This document shows, in pieces, positions 8,571 through 15,267 of a stretch of 15,528 nucleotides of DNA. This DNA comes from Desulfuromonadales bacterium C00003068 (GTDB lineage Bacteria; Desulfobacterota; Desulfuromonadia; Desulfuromonadales; Desulfuromonadaceae), in contig MAXR01000202.1 in NCBI GenBank assembly GCA_001751155.1, positions 1 through 15,528 on the forward strand. Direction: 5' to 3'. The notes below the pieces were generated by a model. It was not told the origin of the DNA. It saw nothing but the letters and a program-made list of their open reading frames with translations, and searched no databases. The position numbers and the translations under genes are program-made. Numbering within the stretch: position 1 is the first letter of the stretch; each line of letters starts with the position of its first letter.

Positions 8571-9412
8571 TGGAGTGGCTCCTTCACTTTTAGTGGCCAG
8601 GTTTCATCGATTAACTTAATCGCTTCCTGCTCTCGCAACACAACAGGCAACATCCGCGTTAACGGTCGAATCGCGCGCGGATTCTTGATCCATTTTTTTA
8701 AACCTTGAACATCCCAAGGTTGGTTATCTTTAAATGTTTTCGGGTAAAACTGGCTAAGCAGTCCCGACAAATTTGGTGCAATGTCACCGGTCCCCAAACC
8801 TCCTTGTTGCGCCGTCAAAACGCGATGACATCTACCGCAATGCTTTTCAAAAAGATTTTCTTCATCCACATCGTTTTCAAAATGGACCACTTGCGGTGGT
8901 TGCAAACCAGAGACTTGCGGCATGAAACCTGCGGCAAAGATCACATTAACAACAGCATCAACATCACTTTGTTGCAGTGAAAAATCTGGCATAAAAAAAG
9001 CGGGAACACGAATAGATGCAACCACTTCAACCGGTAAACTTTGATGATATAAACGATCTAATTCGGCCGCCAACGAGTTTCCTTTGCCCGCCAAAACATG
9101 GCAGCGACGACAGGCTAATAAATCAACGAGATGTTGTCCACGCTTTACAGCATCAGACTCAGGGAAACGATACCATGAGTGACCCGCATCAATGAGGCGG
9201 TAATGGGCCAGTTCTCGCCGCTGAGTTGTTGGATTTCCGCGATGACAATCAACACAGCCCATCGTCTGCAACGACACCTCATGGTGTTGCTGCGCGGTCA
9301 GCGCACCATGACAAACGTCGTGACAACGCAAACAGCTGGCAGATTCGGCCAAGCACTCGCTCGCCCATGTCAGGGCGATAACACCAATTAAAAGAACCAG
9401 CCGAATGACCAA
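8567..9412 (-). CDS. Periplasmic tetraheme c-type cytochrome of the Rieske/cytochrome b operon
   Basis: A 281-residue exported electron carrier. A signal peptide (about 1-22, ending CLA) is followed by CXXCH heme sites at 27-31, 53-57, 101-105 and 192-196. The first two lie close together; the last two sit in separate regions resembling mono-heme class I folds (GQHLVDLLACRRCH; LFEKHCGRCHRV), and the second ends with RMLPVVLREQEAIKLIDE, where Met may be the distal ligand. The start is TTG at 9412, supported by AGAGG 6 bases upstream; it overlaps the cytochrome b C-terminal gene by 25 bases. Its position directly after the split cytochrome b suggests it accepts electrons from the Rieske/cytochrome b complex, as with the cytochrome encoded after ExtQ/CbcQ in Geobacter. 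The exact homologue cannot be named from sequence alone. Confidence 0.93.
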   Translation of the reverse strand: MVIRLVLLIGVIALTWASECLAESASCLRCHDVCHGALTAQQHHEVSLQTMGCVDCHRGNPTTQRRELAHYRLIDAGHSWYRFPESDAVKRGQHLVDLLACRRCHVLAGKGNSLAAELDRLYHQSLPVEVVASIRVPAFFMPDFSLQQSDVDAVVNVIFAAGFMPQVSGLQPPQVVHFENDVDEENLFEKHCGRCHRVLTAQQGGLGTGDIAPNLSGLLSQFYPKTFKDNQPWDVQGLKKWIKNPRAIRPLTRMLPVVLREQEAIKLIDETWPLKVKEPLQ

Positions 9413-9801
9413 TTTTCGCCTCTAAAATAAAATGCAACCGCCGTCAGGCCAATAATTGCTAAAAATGTTAATACCGTTAACCAGTTAATCGGTTTTTGAT
9501 CAGCAGGGAACCATTGTGCCTGCTCACTTGGGCTCACATTTGGCAGCCACGGTAATGCGCAAAATAAAATTCCAAGGAAAATGATCGGATAGATCGCGTA
9601 CTTGGTGTAACTAACCACCTCTTGCGTCCAAATAAGAAACCATGCCGCACGCGAGGGATTAGGAACCCGCGACACATCGGCCGGATCAAGCAGCGGCGCA
9701 GGAAAAAGTGCGGAAAACATCACAACAACCAGAAGAATTGCTGCCATCGATTGTTTAATTAAGCGGAAAAAAACGGGATCACTTTTTACAAAATTTTTCA
9801 C
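9388..9801 (-). CDS. extQ: Cytochrome b C-terminal half (subunit IV-like), ExtQ-type
   Basis: A 137-residue inner-membrane protein with three predicted helices (about 17-35, 66-86, 105-126), corresponding to the C-terminal half of cytochrome b or subunit IV of cytochrome b6f. DPADVSRVPNPSRAAWF (39-55) occupies the place of the quinol-site loop, but the PEWY motif is replaced by AAWF (52-55); Glu61 in IWTQE is the nearest acid. It should pair with the upstream N-terminal half to form the quinone-binding core. The start is GTG at 9801, overlapping the upstream stop as GTGA, so translation is coupled. The symbol rests on the order Rieske - cytochrome b N - cytochrome b C - multiheme cytochrome known from Geobacter ext/cbc clusters, and is moderately sure. 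Confidence 0.88.
   Translation of the reverse strand: MKNFVKSDPVFFRLIKQSMAAILLVVVMFSALFPAPLLDPADVSRVPNPSRAAWFLIWTQEVVSYTKYAIYPIIFLGILFCALPWLPNVSPSEQAQWFPADQKPINWLTVLTFLAIIGLTAVAFYFRGENWSFGWFF
9419..9423 (-). promoter_or_regulatory. Ribosome-binding site deciding the TTG start of the tetraheme cytochrome
   Basis: On the minus strand AGAGG ends 6 bases before TTG 9412. No in-frame ATG lies nearby that would leave a full signal peptide, so this site supports the rare TTG start. Confidence 0.6.
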
Positions 9802-10418
9802 AGGTACGGTAACACCCCTTTTTGCTTGCGAATTTTATAAAAGTGTAAAAAACACAACATCAATGTCACCCCAGGCAACACCACAACATGCAGCACATAA
9901 AAGCGCAGCAACGATAATGGCTGCCCTACGGCATCAGGCACTAAAAAGCCATGCAACCACTCACCAAAAGGAACAACAAGGAGCAATTCCATCCCTGTTT
10001 GTGTGGCCCACAGTGCCAATTGGTCCATCGGCAACAAGTACCCCGTGTAGCCAGAAAATAGCCCTAAGCATAACAACATAAAACCGATCACCCAGTTCAT
10101 CTCACGAGGCTTGCGATAAGCCCCCGTCAATAGCACCCGTAACGTATGCAGGAAAAGGAGGATCAAATAAAAATTCGATGCCGTGCGATGTAAACTGTGT
10201 AAAAAATGACCAGCAAACACCTGCTCTTCAATATAAATAATGGAGTTGTACGCATGATCGGTATGCGGTTGATAATACATCGACAACAACAGCCCACTCA
10301 CCATCAACAGCATAAACAGGGTAAAAGCCATGCCCCCTAAACAGAAGGTATAGCTAATGCGTAAGTTGCGCTCAATAACCACCCGTGGAAACAGATGTTT
10401 AATAAAATCTTCAATCAC
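9798..10418 (-). CDS. extP: Cytochrome b N-terminal half (diheme, b6-like), ExtP-type
   Basis: A 206-residue inner-membrane protein with four predicted helices that carries two b-type hemes. The ligand pairs His77/His91 (in SLHR and FLHTLRV) and His177/His192 have the 14- and 15-residue spacing of cytochrome b6. TGAYRKPREMNWVIG (98-112) and GYTGYLLPMDQLALWA (123-138) match conserved cytochrome b loops. With the Rieske protein and C-terminal half it should form a menaquinone-reactive complex passing electrons to periplasmic cytochromes. The start is GTG at 10418 with AGGG 7 bases upstream; only 38 bases separate it from the Rieske gene. The split into b6-like and subunit IV-like genes fits the ExtP/ExtQ (Cbc) arrangement of Geobacter; the symbol is inferred from order and architecture. 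Confidence 0.92.
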   Translation of the reverse strand: MIEDFIKHLFPRVVIERNLRISYTFCLGGMAFTLFMLLMVSGLLLSMYYQPHTDHAYNSIIYIEEQVFAGHFLHSLHRTASNFYLILLFLHTLRVLLTGAYRKPREMNWVIGFMLLCLGLFSGYTGYLLPMDQLALWATQTGMELLLVVPFGEWLHGFLVPDAVGQPLSLLRFYVLHVVVLPGVTLMLCFLHFYKIRKQKGVLPYL

Positions 10419-10456
10419 AATAGTACCCTTTTACACGCGCTAGCCTGCTAAAAATG

Positions 10457-10849
10457 CTATCCATAAATAAGCCAATCTTTACCCTGTTGTTGTAACTCTA
10501 AGCGCGGTAAATCTTTGTCAGCTGGCCCTTTTAACACAACACCAAACCGATCAAACACACTACCATGACACGGACAACTCAGCCCTTTTGGTGTCACACT
10601 CAGAGTACAGCCTAAATGGGTACACACCAGGCTCAGGACATAAACTGTCCCCTCCTCACGAATCAAGGCAAACCGCTGTTGACGGTACACCAGAGCACCG
10701 CGTCCAGGAACGGAGTCCATGGGAACCCGAGCCAACAACGTTTTCGCTGCGGGAACGGGGGCAAAAAACTTTTGCAGAAACCATAGCCCTGCACCTGCCG
10801 CTATTGCGTTGCGGAGGAAGTTTCGTCTTTTTTTAGAAAAGTTTGCCAT
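10457..10849 (-). CDS. extO: Rieske [2Fe-2S] protein, ExtO-type
   Basis: A 130-residue Rieske subunit. The N-terminus has a twin-arginine motif (KKRRNFLRN, 6-14) followed by a hydrophobic stretch (about 15-30) that probably stays as a membrane anchor, as in cytochrome bc/b6f Rieske proteins, which use the Tat route. The cluster-binding boxes are complete: CTHLGC (76-81) gives Cys76 and His78, and CPCHGS (92-97) gives Cys92 and His95; Cys81 and Cys94 should form the structural disulfide. It is shorter than bc1 Rieske proteins because the domain is compact. It overlaps the end of the 10-heme gene by 49 bases and precedes cytochrome b, so it is the iron-sulfur subunit of that complex. The symbol follows the Geobacter ext order and is moderately sure. 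Confidence 0.93.
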   Translation of the reverse strand: MANFSKKRRNFLRNAIAAGAGLWFLQKFFAPVPAAKTLLARVPMDSVPGRGALVYRQQRFALIREEGTVYVLSLVCTHLGCTLSVTPKGLSCPCHGSVFDRFGVVLKGPADKDLPRLELQQQGKDWLIYG

Positions 10850-12063
10850 TTTCTCACATACAGTTCGGCATAGTTGCGATCTCGACGCGACATGCGTTGA
10901 AACCGTTCTGCCGGATAAAATGATCCATTAACAACCTGTTGCCCCTCTTGACTCCAAAAGCTTGATAAACCCAGACCGTCACGATCCGGACGGTAGATCC
11001 GTTTATCTTCAGGCTGCAACATAAAACGCCGTGGTTCATTGTGACAACTATCGCACATGACGGTACCACGACGAATGGTGTGCGGCGTATAGGCTTTCCA
11101 CTCGGCAACAAGCAACCGATTTTCATCACCGACAGGCTGATTGTTTTCCATCTCGCTGTAATAAGCAATAAACTGTGGCCGAATTGGGCTGACGCGGCCC
11201 TGTTCATTTAAACCTAAAATCGGACTGTCCTGCCGCTTCAAATAGCTACTTTTTATGTATTCACCATTGTTTTGTTGCACCCGAAAAAAATTACGATTCG
11301 AGCTATTGATGGTTTGAATATAGAACGTGCCATACTCTTGCGCTGACCATGCAGCATGACAACTAACACACTCCATATTGTCTAAGTGGGCGGCAACACT
11401 GTGTTCAATCACGGTAGGATCGGGATCATGGCAATCAACACACGTCTTTGCCACAACTTGACCTGCTTGCAAACTGGCCATACTGTGGCAATCACCACAA
11501 TCCATACCCGCTTCAGAATGGACATCAGGGCGCATTTTTAAATAATATTGGCCGTGATTTTGACCACCACGTTGATAACGGACACTGTCTTCTCGTGGTG
11601 CTCGACCTGAGAAATCCCAGCCAACAAAGTAACCATTGTGGCAACTCGAACAGGTCTCAGTATCAGGACGCTCTATCGCGTGACCGTCACCATGGCAATC
11701 TAAGCAACCGGTGACATGGCAGCCCATGCAATTACGCTCGAAAAACTGTGGATCAGCCTGCGACCAACTGCGTTGACAGAATTGCTGTTCAGCCGTACGC
11801 GTTGCCATCGCATGATCAAAGATATGGTCGGTCTGATCGTGACATCCAGTACACCCCTCAGCCCGATTATCGATGGCGGTCGGCGCCGCAACATCACCCG
11901 CAGTACCATGGCACTGCTGACAGTCCACCGTCGCATGCACACCAGTAACAACATGGTCATGACACTCTTGACATGGCCGACCAAGACTCGATGGTGGGTG
12001 TTCGGCATACGCCGCAACACAACTACTAATGAGCAACAGCGCTGTTAAAACATTCTTCAACAC
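10801..12063 (-). CDS. Decaheme c-type cytochrome, exported (possible lipoprotein)
   Basis: I place the start at GTG 12063, giving 420 residues and a compact signal sequence (KNVLTALLLISSC) with a lipobox ISSC at Cys15 or a signal peptidase I site after CVAAYA. An in-frame ATG at 12111 would add 16 residues but lengthen the overlap with the upstream gene to 86 bases; neither has a strong ribosome-binding site. Ten CXXCH sites begin at residues 31, 48, 71, 112, 120, 138, 189, 208, 232 and 337. After heme 9 a roughly 100-residue heme-free domain includes GRVSPIRPQ (289-297) and YTPHTIRRG (325-333) before the last heme; this block is shared with the 12-heme neighbour. The gene overlaps the Rieske gene. 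It probably carries electrons between the cytochrome b complex and the outer membrane or a terminal acceptor. A reductase role cannot be excluded. Confidence 0.9.
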   Translation of the reverse strand: MLKNVLTALLLISSCVAAYAEHPPSSLGRPCQECHDHVVTGVHATVDCQQCHGTAGDVAAPTAIDNRAEGCTGCHDQTDHIFDHAMATRTAEQQFCQRSWSQADPQFFERNCMGCHVTGCLDCHGDGHAIERPDTETCSSCHNGYFVGWDFSGRAPREDSVRYQRGGQNHGQYYLKMRPDVHSEAGMDCGDCHSMASLQAGQVVAKTCVDCHDPDPTVIEHSVAAHLDNMECVSCHAAWSAQEYGTFYIQTINSSNRNFFRVQQNNGEYIKSSYLKRQDSPILGLNEQGRVSPIRPQFIAYYSEMENNQPVGDENRLLVAEWKAYTPHTIRRGTVMCDSCHNEPRRFMLQPEDKRIYRPDRDGLGLSSFWSQEGQQVVNGSFYPAERFQRMSRRDRNYAELYVRKWQTFLKKDETSSATQ

Positions 12064-13858
12064 GATTATAATCCAATGGTTGTTGGTAAATTGAATCCTG
12101 TGGTTGATCATGACACACCAAGCACTGATTTACGGCTAGAATTCGGTGGACCTCGTCATCATTTAACGCCCGACTATGCTCACGCACAACGCCCGAAAAC
12201 GACTGGACTTCACCTTGTTGCATCACCATATAACCATCTAAAGGTAAATTCTCAGCTTTTTCACACAGGAGCGTACTCTCAACACTTTGCCCTTCAACGA
12301 CATGCTGTCCAAAGCCTAAAAATGCGGGATTGGCATGACATTCACTACAACCAACGGCCTTAGCTGCGGTATTGTGAGAATAGAACGGCGCAAAACGCAG
12401 TTGTTTTTTCCCTTTGAAGGTTGAAACATACTCTTCCATCTGCGCCTCACCATCTGGATCCAGTACGGTGACAAATGTCTGGCACCCTGGCGTTAATGGT
12501 GCGATTTTACCCCGCTGATCAAGGGCTAACGGAAAAGGATACAGAGAGCGATAATCTTCGGTCTCGCTAAAACTACCCCGCGTTTTTCGACCGATGACAT
12601 AATCCATCGCCTGCTTCGACTGATCATATTGAGTATGACAACCAAAACATTGCGGGACTGCCGCCGAATGACAAGCATAACACTCCATCCGCTCATGACC
12701 GACAATCTGGTGTTCAGGAGTTCCAGTGATCACCTTGCTGATATGCTCACGTCCATCACGCTTGCCCACCACGACCACCTTGCCATCGCGATAAAAGACA
12801 TTGGAGTAAGGTCGCCCTTTTGACGTTAACACCATCGTATCACCACTATAGACCTGCTGCTGATAGTTACGCGATTCGCGCACCGCTTCATCATTTTCAC
12901 GCTCAATGATTTGTACTTTGGGCCGTTCGAGCGCGCTGCCGTGGCAATCCTCGCACGACACCTCAGTTTGCAAATACATGTTTTCATAAGCATACCCATC
13001 ACCCATCACATCACGCGAGGTATGGCAATCGATACACTCTAACCCTTTATCATGGTGGATATCGGCTTGAATTTGCGTCACGTTGCGCGAACCAGAGATC
13101 ACCTCGGGGCCGGGGAAGGCATTGCGGACAGGAACCCCACCGCTATTGCCATCGTTCATCCCCTGATAGGATAGAGCAATACGACCACTACGATTGTGGC
13201 AACGTATGCACACAGTATTGGTCGGCAACGGCTGCAAGCGATGCGTTTCTGAATGGGGCCATTTATTGCGCAAACTGAGATCATTGCCTTGATAGGTACC
13301 ATTTTCATTGAAAGGAAAATGGCACGCGGCACAACCCGACGCATGTGAACCACGCCACGACTGGGTTGATTCAACCCCCACGTGACACAGAGCGCAGTAT
13401 TTACGATACAGTTCCCCCGCCAAATTGTTCAATTCACGAACAGAGCGCAATTCAACGGGTTCACCTTGAGCATCAAATTGTTGCTGGGCGCTGGTGGCAT
13501 AGAGACCCTCTTCGCCCCCCTCCCACGTCAAACGAATATTTTTGATAAAACCGGTATTGGTAAACATCAGGTTTGATTTGAGCCGACGCAATTGATACTC
13601 ATGGCATTGGCCACAGGTCTTATCCCAAAATTTGGGGTCAGAAGGATTGCGTGGCCCGTACATACTCGCATGAGCCGCTTTTTTATCGCTCAGAGTCGCA
13701 TCACCGCCGTGACATTCGATACAATCGCCATGGGCATCTGAAGCTTGCTCTAAGCCCACATGGCAGCGCTCACATTGTGAGTCTGGCCCTGAAAACATAC
13801 AGCCAAAACACAGACAACATAAAACAGCCACGACTGATAAACTAAAAAATCGAAACAT
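12026..13858 (-). CDS. Dodecaheme c-type cytochrome lipoprotein
   Basis: A 610-residue exported cytochrome. The Cys-rich hydrophobic N-terminus ends at Cys20 (CFGC), a likely but non-standard lipobox. Twelve CXXCH sites begin at 29, 46, 82, 155, 176, 217, 275, 302, 393, 404, 504 and 579. Long heme-free segments (about 310-390 and 410-500) suggest non-heme domains; the second contains QRGKIAPLTPG (448-458) and FAPFYSHNT (489-497), shared with the 10-heme protein. Lone cysteines at 459, 532 and 603 are outside heme motifs. It is the first gene after the terminator behind the porin, 159 bases from it, with AGGG just upstream of ATG. The role is likely electron transfer through the periplasm or at the outer membrane beside the porin; it may correspond to one of the large ext-cluster cytochromes, but I cannot say which. 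Confidence 0.93.
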   Translation of the reverse strand: MFRFFSLSVVAVLCCLCFGCMFSGPDSQCERCHVGLEQASDAHGDCIECHGGDATLSDKKAAHASMYGPRNPSDPKFWDKTCGQCHEYQLRRLKSNLMFTNTGFIKNIRLTWEGGEEGLYATSAQQQFDAQGEPVELRSVRELNNLAGELYRKYCALCHVGVESTQSWRGSHASGCAACHFPFNENGTYQGNDLSLRNKWPHSETHRLQPLPTNTVCIRCHNRSGRIALSYQGMNDGNSGGVPVRNAFPGPEVISGSRNVTQIQADIHHDKGLECIDCHTSRDVMGDGYAYENMYLQTEVSCEDCHGSALERPKVQIIERENDEAVRESRNYQQQVYSGDTMVLTSKGRPYSNVFYRDGKVVVVGKRDGREHISKVITGTPEHQIVGHERMECYACHSAAVPQCFGCHTQYDQSKQAMDYVIGRKTRGSFSETEDYRSLYPFPLALDQRGKIAPLTPGCQTFVTVLDPDGEAQMEEYVSTFKGKKQLRFAPFYSHNTAAKAVGCSECHANPAFLGFGQHVVEGQSVESTLLCEKAENLPLDGYMVMQQGEVQSFSGVVREHSRALNDDEVHRILAVNQCLVCHDQPQDSIYQQPLDYNRVEECFNSAVAH

Positions 13859-13907
13859 GAAACCCTAAGGGTAAAGGTGAGAAAAGAACGCCAGTAATCA
13901 TGCGCTA

Positions 13908-13936
13908 AATCTAGCATAAATCTGCCATTTGCCCAA
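13908..13936 (-). promoter_or_regulatory. Candidate promoter for the cytochrome operon
   Basis: On the minus strand TTGGGC (13936-13931) is followed after 17 bases by TAGATT (13913-13908), preceded by TGC as in extended -10 promoters. Both boxes are imperfect (3 of 6 and 4 of 6), but the site lies between the porin terminator and the 12-heme gene, where a new promoter would be needed. An ACCCT-A-AGGGT palindrome (13862-13872) then covers the ribosome-binding site. Confidence 0.35.
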
Positions 13937-13949
13937 TGCTAAACACCAC

Positions 13950-13987
13950 AAAAAAGAGCCCGCACAACAAGTTGTGCGGGCTCTTTT
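13950..13987 (-). terminator. Intrinsic terminator after the porin gene
   Basis: A 17-bp perfect stem (13952-13968 with 13971-13987; core AGAGCCCGCACAAC) has a 2-base loop. Read on the minus strand it ends in a run of T, giving a classical Rho-independent terminator 31 bases after the porin stop. On the plus strand the T-run is only four bases. Confidence 0.9.
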
Positions 13988-14017
13988 AATCCGATCAATT
14001 CAACCAAAATTCAAACG

Positions 14018-15199
14018 TTAAAATACCACCTGAATTTGTGCTGTTAACGTATCAAAATCTTCAACATCGGTGGTTTCGGTATCGTACTCAACGGTTGAGT
14101 ACTCAAGGGTAAGCTTCAAGTTCTGACCACGGAAATAGTAGTTTAAACCACCACCATACCAGTCAATTTCTTGATCATAAACATTATCCAATTGAGCAAA
14201 AGACCAGTTCTCAGCGCGGACAAAGAATTGTAATGGTGTGTCAGGCATCATGTAAGCAATTTTGGTGTAACCACCGTTCTTCTCACCATTGAGACCGATC
14301 ACGCCTGAATCAGGGTCAAGACCTTTGTAGGCATCATCAAAGTCATATTCAACATACGCGGTAGAGAACGTGAAGGTACCGACATCTTCCACTGGATACT
14401 CAGCAAACAGGTCAACAGTCCAACCTTTGTAATCGACGGCATCATCCTGGTTAGCACAATCGCCATAAGCGATGTCTTGCTCCATCTGATAGGCACCACC
14501 GAGAGTGACCACTTTTTTCTTACCCATGTATGTACCTTTGTAGCCATAGCCTTTTTCGCCATCTAACAAAGTAACGTGAGCACGGGCACCGTAGCGGAAG
14601 TTCGAATCCGGTGAAGAAGATGAATCGTTACGACCATTCATGACATCGAGACGATACTGGAATACGCCATCAAACAGGTTACCCCAAAGTGAAACACCTT
14701 TATCGCGTGTGGCAACAAATGGAGCGCGGATCATCAGAGAGCGATCCAAAGTCAAAGGTGCTTCACAGGCTTCGAGGTTCTCACGGGTAAGGTTATACTT
14801 GTACTTACCTACACGAATCTGCACGGCATCGTTAAATTTATAACGGATTTGCGCATCAATCACACGAAAGTCAGAATTACCGCCATCGCCAACTGAGAAG
14901 CTGTTGATGTTGTTGTCTTCGTTATACTCAGTTTGGAAATAAAGACCTAAGCCATCATAAGCTGCCATCAACGCTAGACGGTTACGACGGAAGTTAAACT
15001 CTGAAGTATCGTCGCTATTGTCATCACCAGAACCCGTATCGCGATAATCGAGCTGAAATTGACCTTTGTACTCCAATTTCATCAGGCCTTCATCTTCAGG
15101 ACCAAAGGTCCATGTTGGCCCAGCAAAAGAAAAGGTCGCAAACAATGTACAAACCAGCAACAAACTACCGACAAATCCTATTTTTCTCAATTTAACCAT
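14018..15199 (-). CDS. extI: Outer-membrane porin, ExtI-like (phosphate-selective porin O/P superfamily)
   Basis: A 393-residue beta-barrel protein. The start is ATG 15199, 7 bases after AGGAG, not the in-frame ATG at 15262. A Sec signal peptide (1-26, cleaved after SFA) precedes the mature start GPTWTFGPEDEGLMKLEYKG. Alternating polar/aromatic strands, charged loops and a C-terminal phenylalanine (QVVF) mark an outer-membrane barrel; GKYKYN (131-136) and the following ENLEACEAPLTLDRSLM resemble the OprO/P-like porins of Geobacter ext clusters. Mature Cys145 and Cys248 could form a disulfide. In Geobacter sulfurreducens ExtI is a porin-like protein implicated in selenite and tellurite reduction. 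Here it lies between an acidic protein gene and multiheme cytochromes, so it may shelter a cytochrome conduit or pass oxyanions. The name is inferred from sequence style and context. Confidence 0.9.
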   Translation of the reverse strand: MVKLRKIGFVGSLLLVCTLFATFSFAGPTWTFGPEDEGLMKLEYKGQFQLDYRDTGSGDDNSDDTSEFNFRRNRLALMAAYDGLGLYFQTEYNEDNNINSFSVGDGGNSDFRVIDAQIRYKFNDAVQIRVGKYKYNLTRENLEACEAPLTLDRSLMIRAPFVATRDKGVSLWGNLFDGVFQYRLDVMNGRNDSSSSPDSNFRYGARAHVTLLDGEKGYGYKGTYMGKKKVVTLGGAYQMEQDIAYGDCANQDDAVDYKGWTVDLFAEYPVEDVGTFTFSTAYVEYDFDDAYKGLDPDSGVIGLNGEKNGGYTKIAYMMPDTPLQFFVRAENWSFAQLDNVYDQEIDWYGGGLNYYFRGQNLKLTLEYSTVEYDTETTDVEDFDTLTAQIQVVF

Positions 15200-15222
15200 A
15201 AGATAACTCCTATTAAAGCATG

Positions 15223-15250
15223 CTCCACTCTGCCCGCAAGCAGAGTGGAG
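15223..15250 (-). other. Stem-loop between the acidic-protein gene and the porin
   Basis: CTCCACTCTGC (15223-15233) and GCAGAGTGGAG (15240-15250) form a perfect 11-bp stem with a 6-base loop, 17 bases after the upstream stop and 11 bases before the porin ribosome-binding site. No strong T-tract follows on the minus strand (TTTAAT only). It may be a processing, stability or partial attenuation element. Confidence 0.6.
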
Positions 15251-15267
15251 AAATTCATTCAAGTGGA

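Noticed and set aside
9307..9324. CHDVCH in the tetraheme cytochrome as a fifth heme site
   Set aside because: It has three residues between the cysteines and shares its first Cys-His with the CLRCH motif, so it is unlikely to bind a separate heme.
13915..13930. TGGCAGATTTATGCTA, resembling a sigma-54 promoter
   Set aside because: The distance between the GG and GC elements is one base too short and the TTGC element is absent; the spacing is strict for sigma-54.
15200..15262. Upstream in-frame start for the porin giving 21 extra residues
   Set aside because: It would place the start inside the intergenic hairpin region and before a clear AGGAG and signal peptide at 15199.
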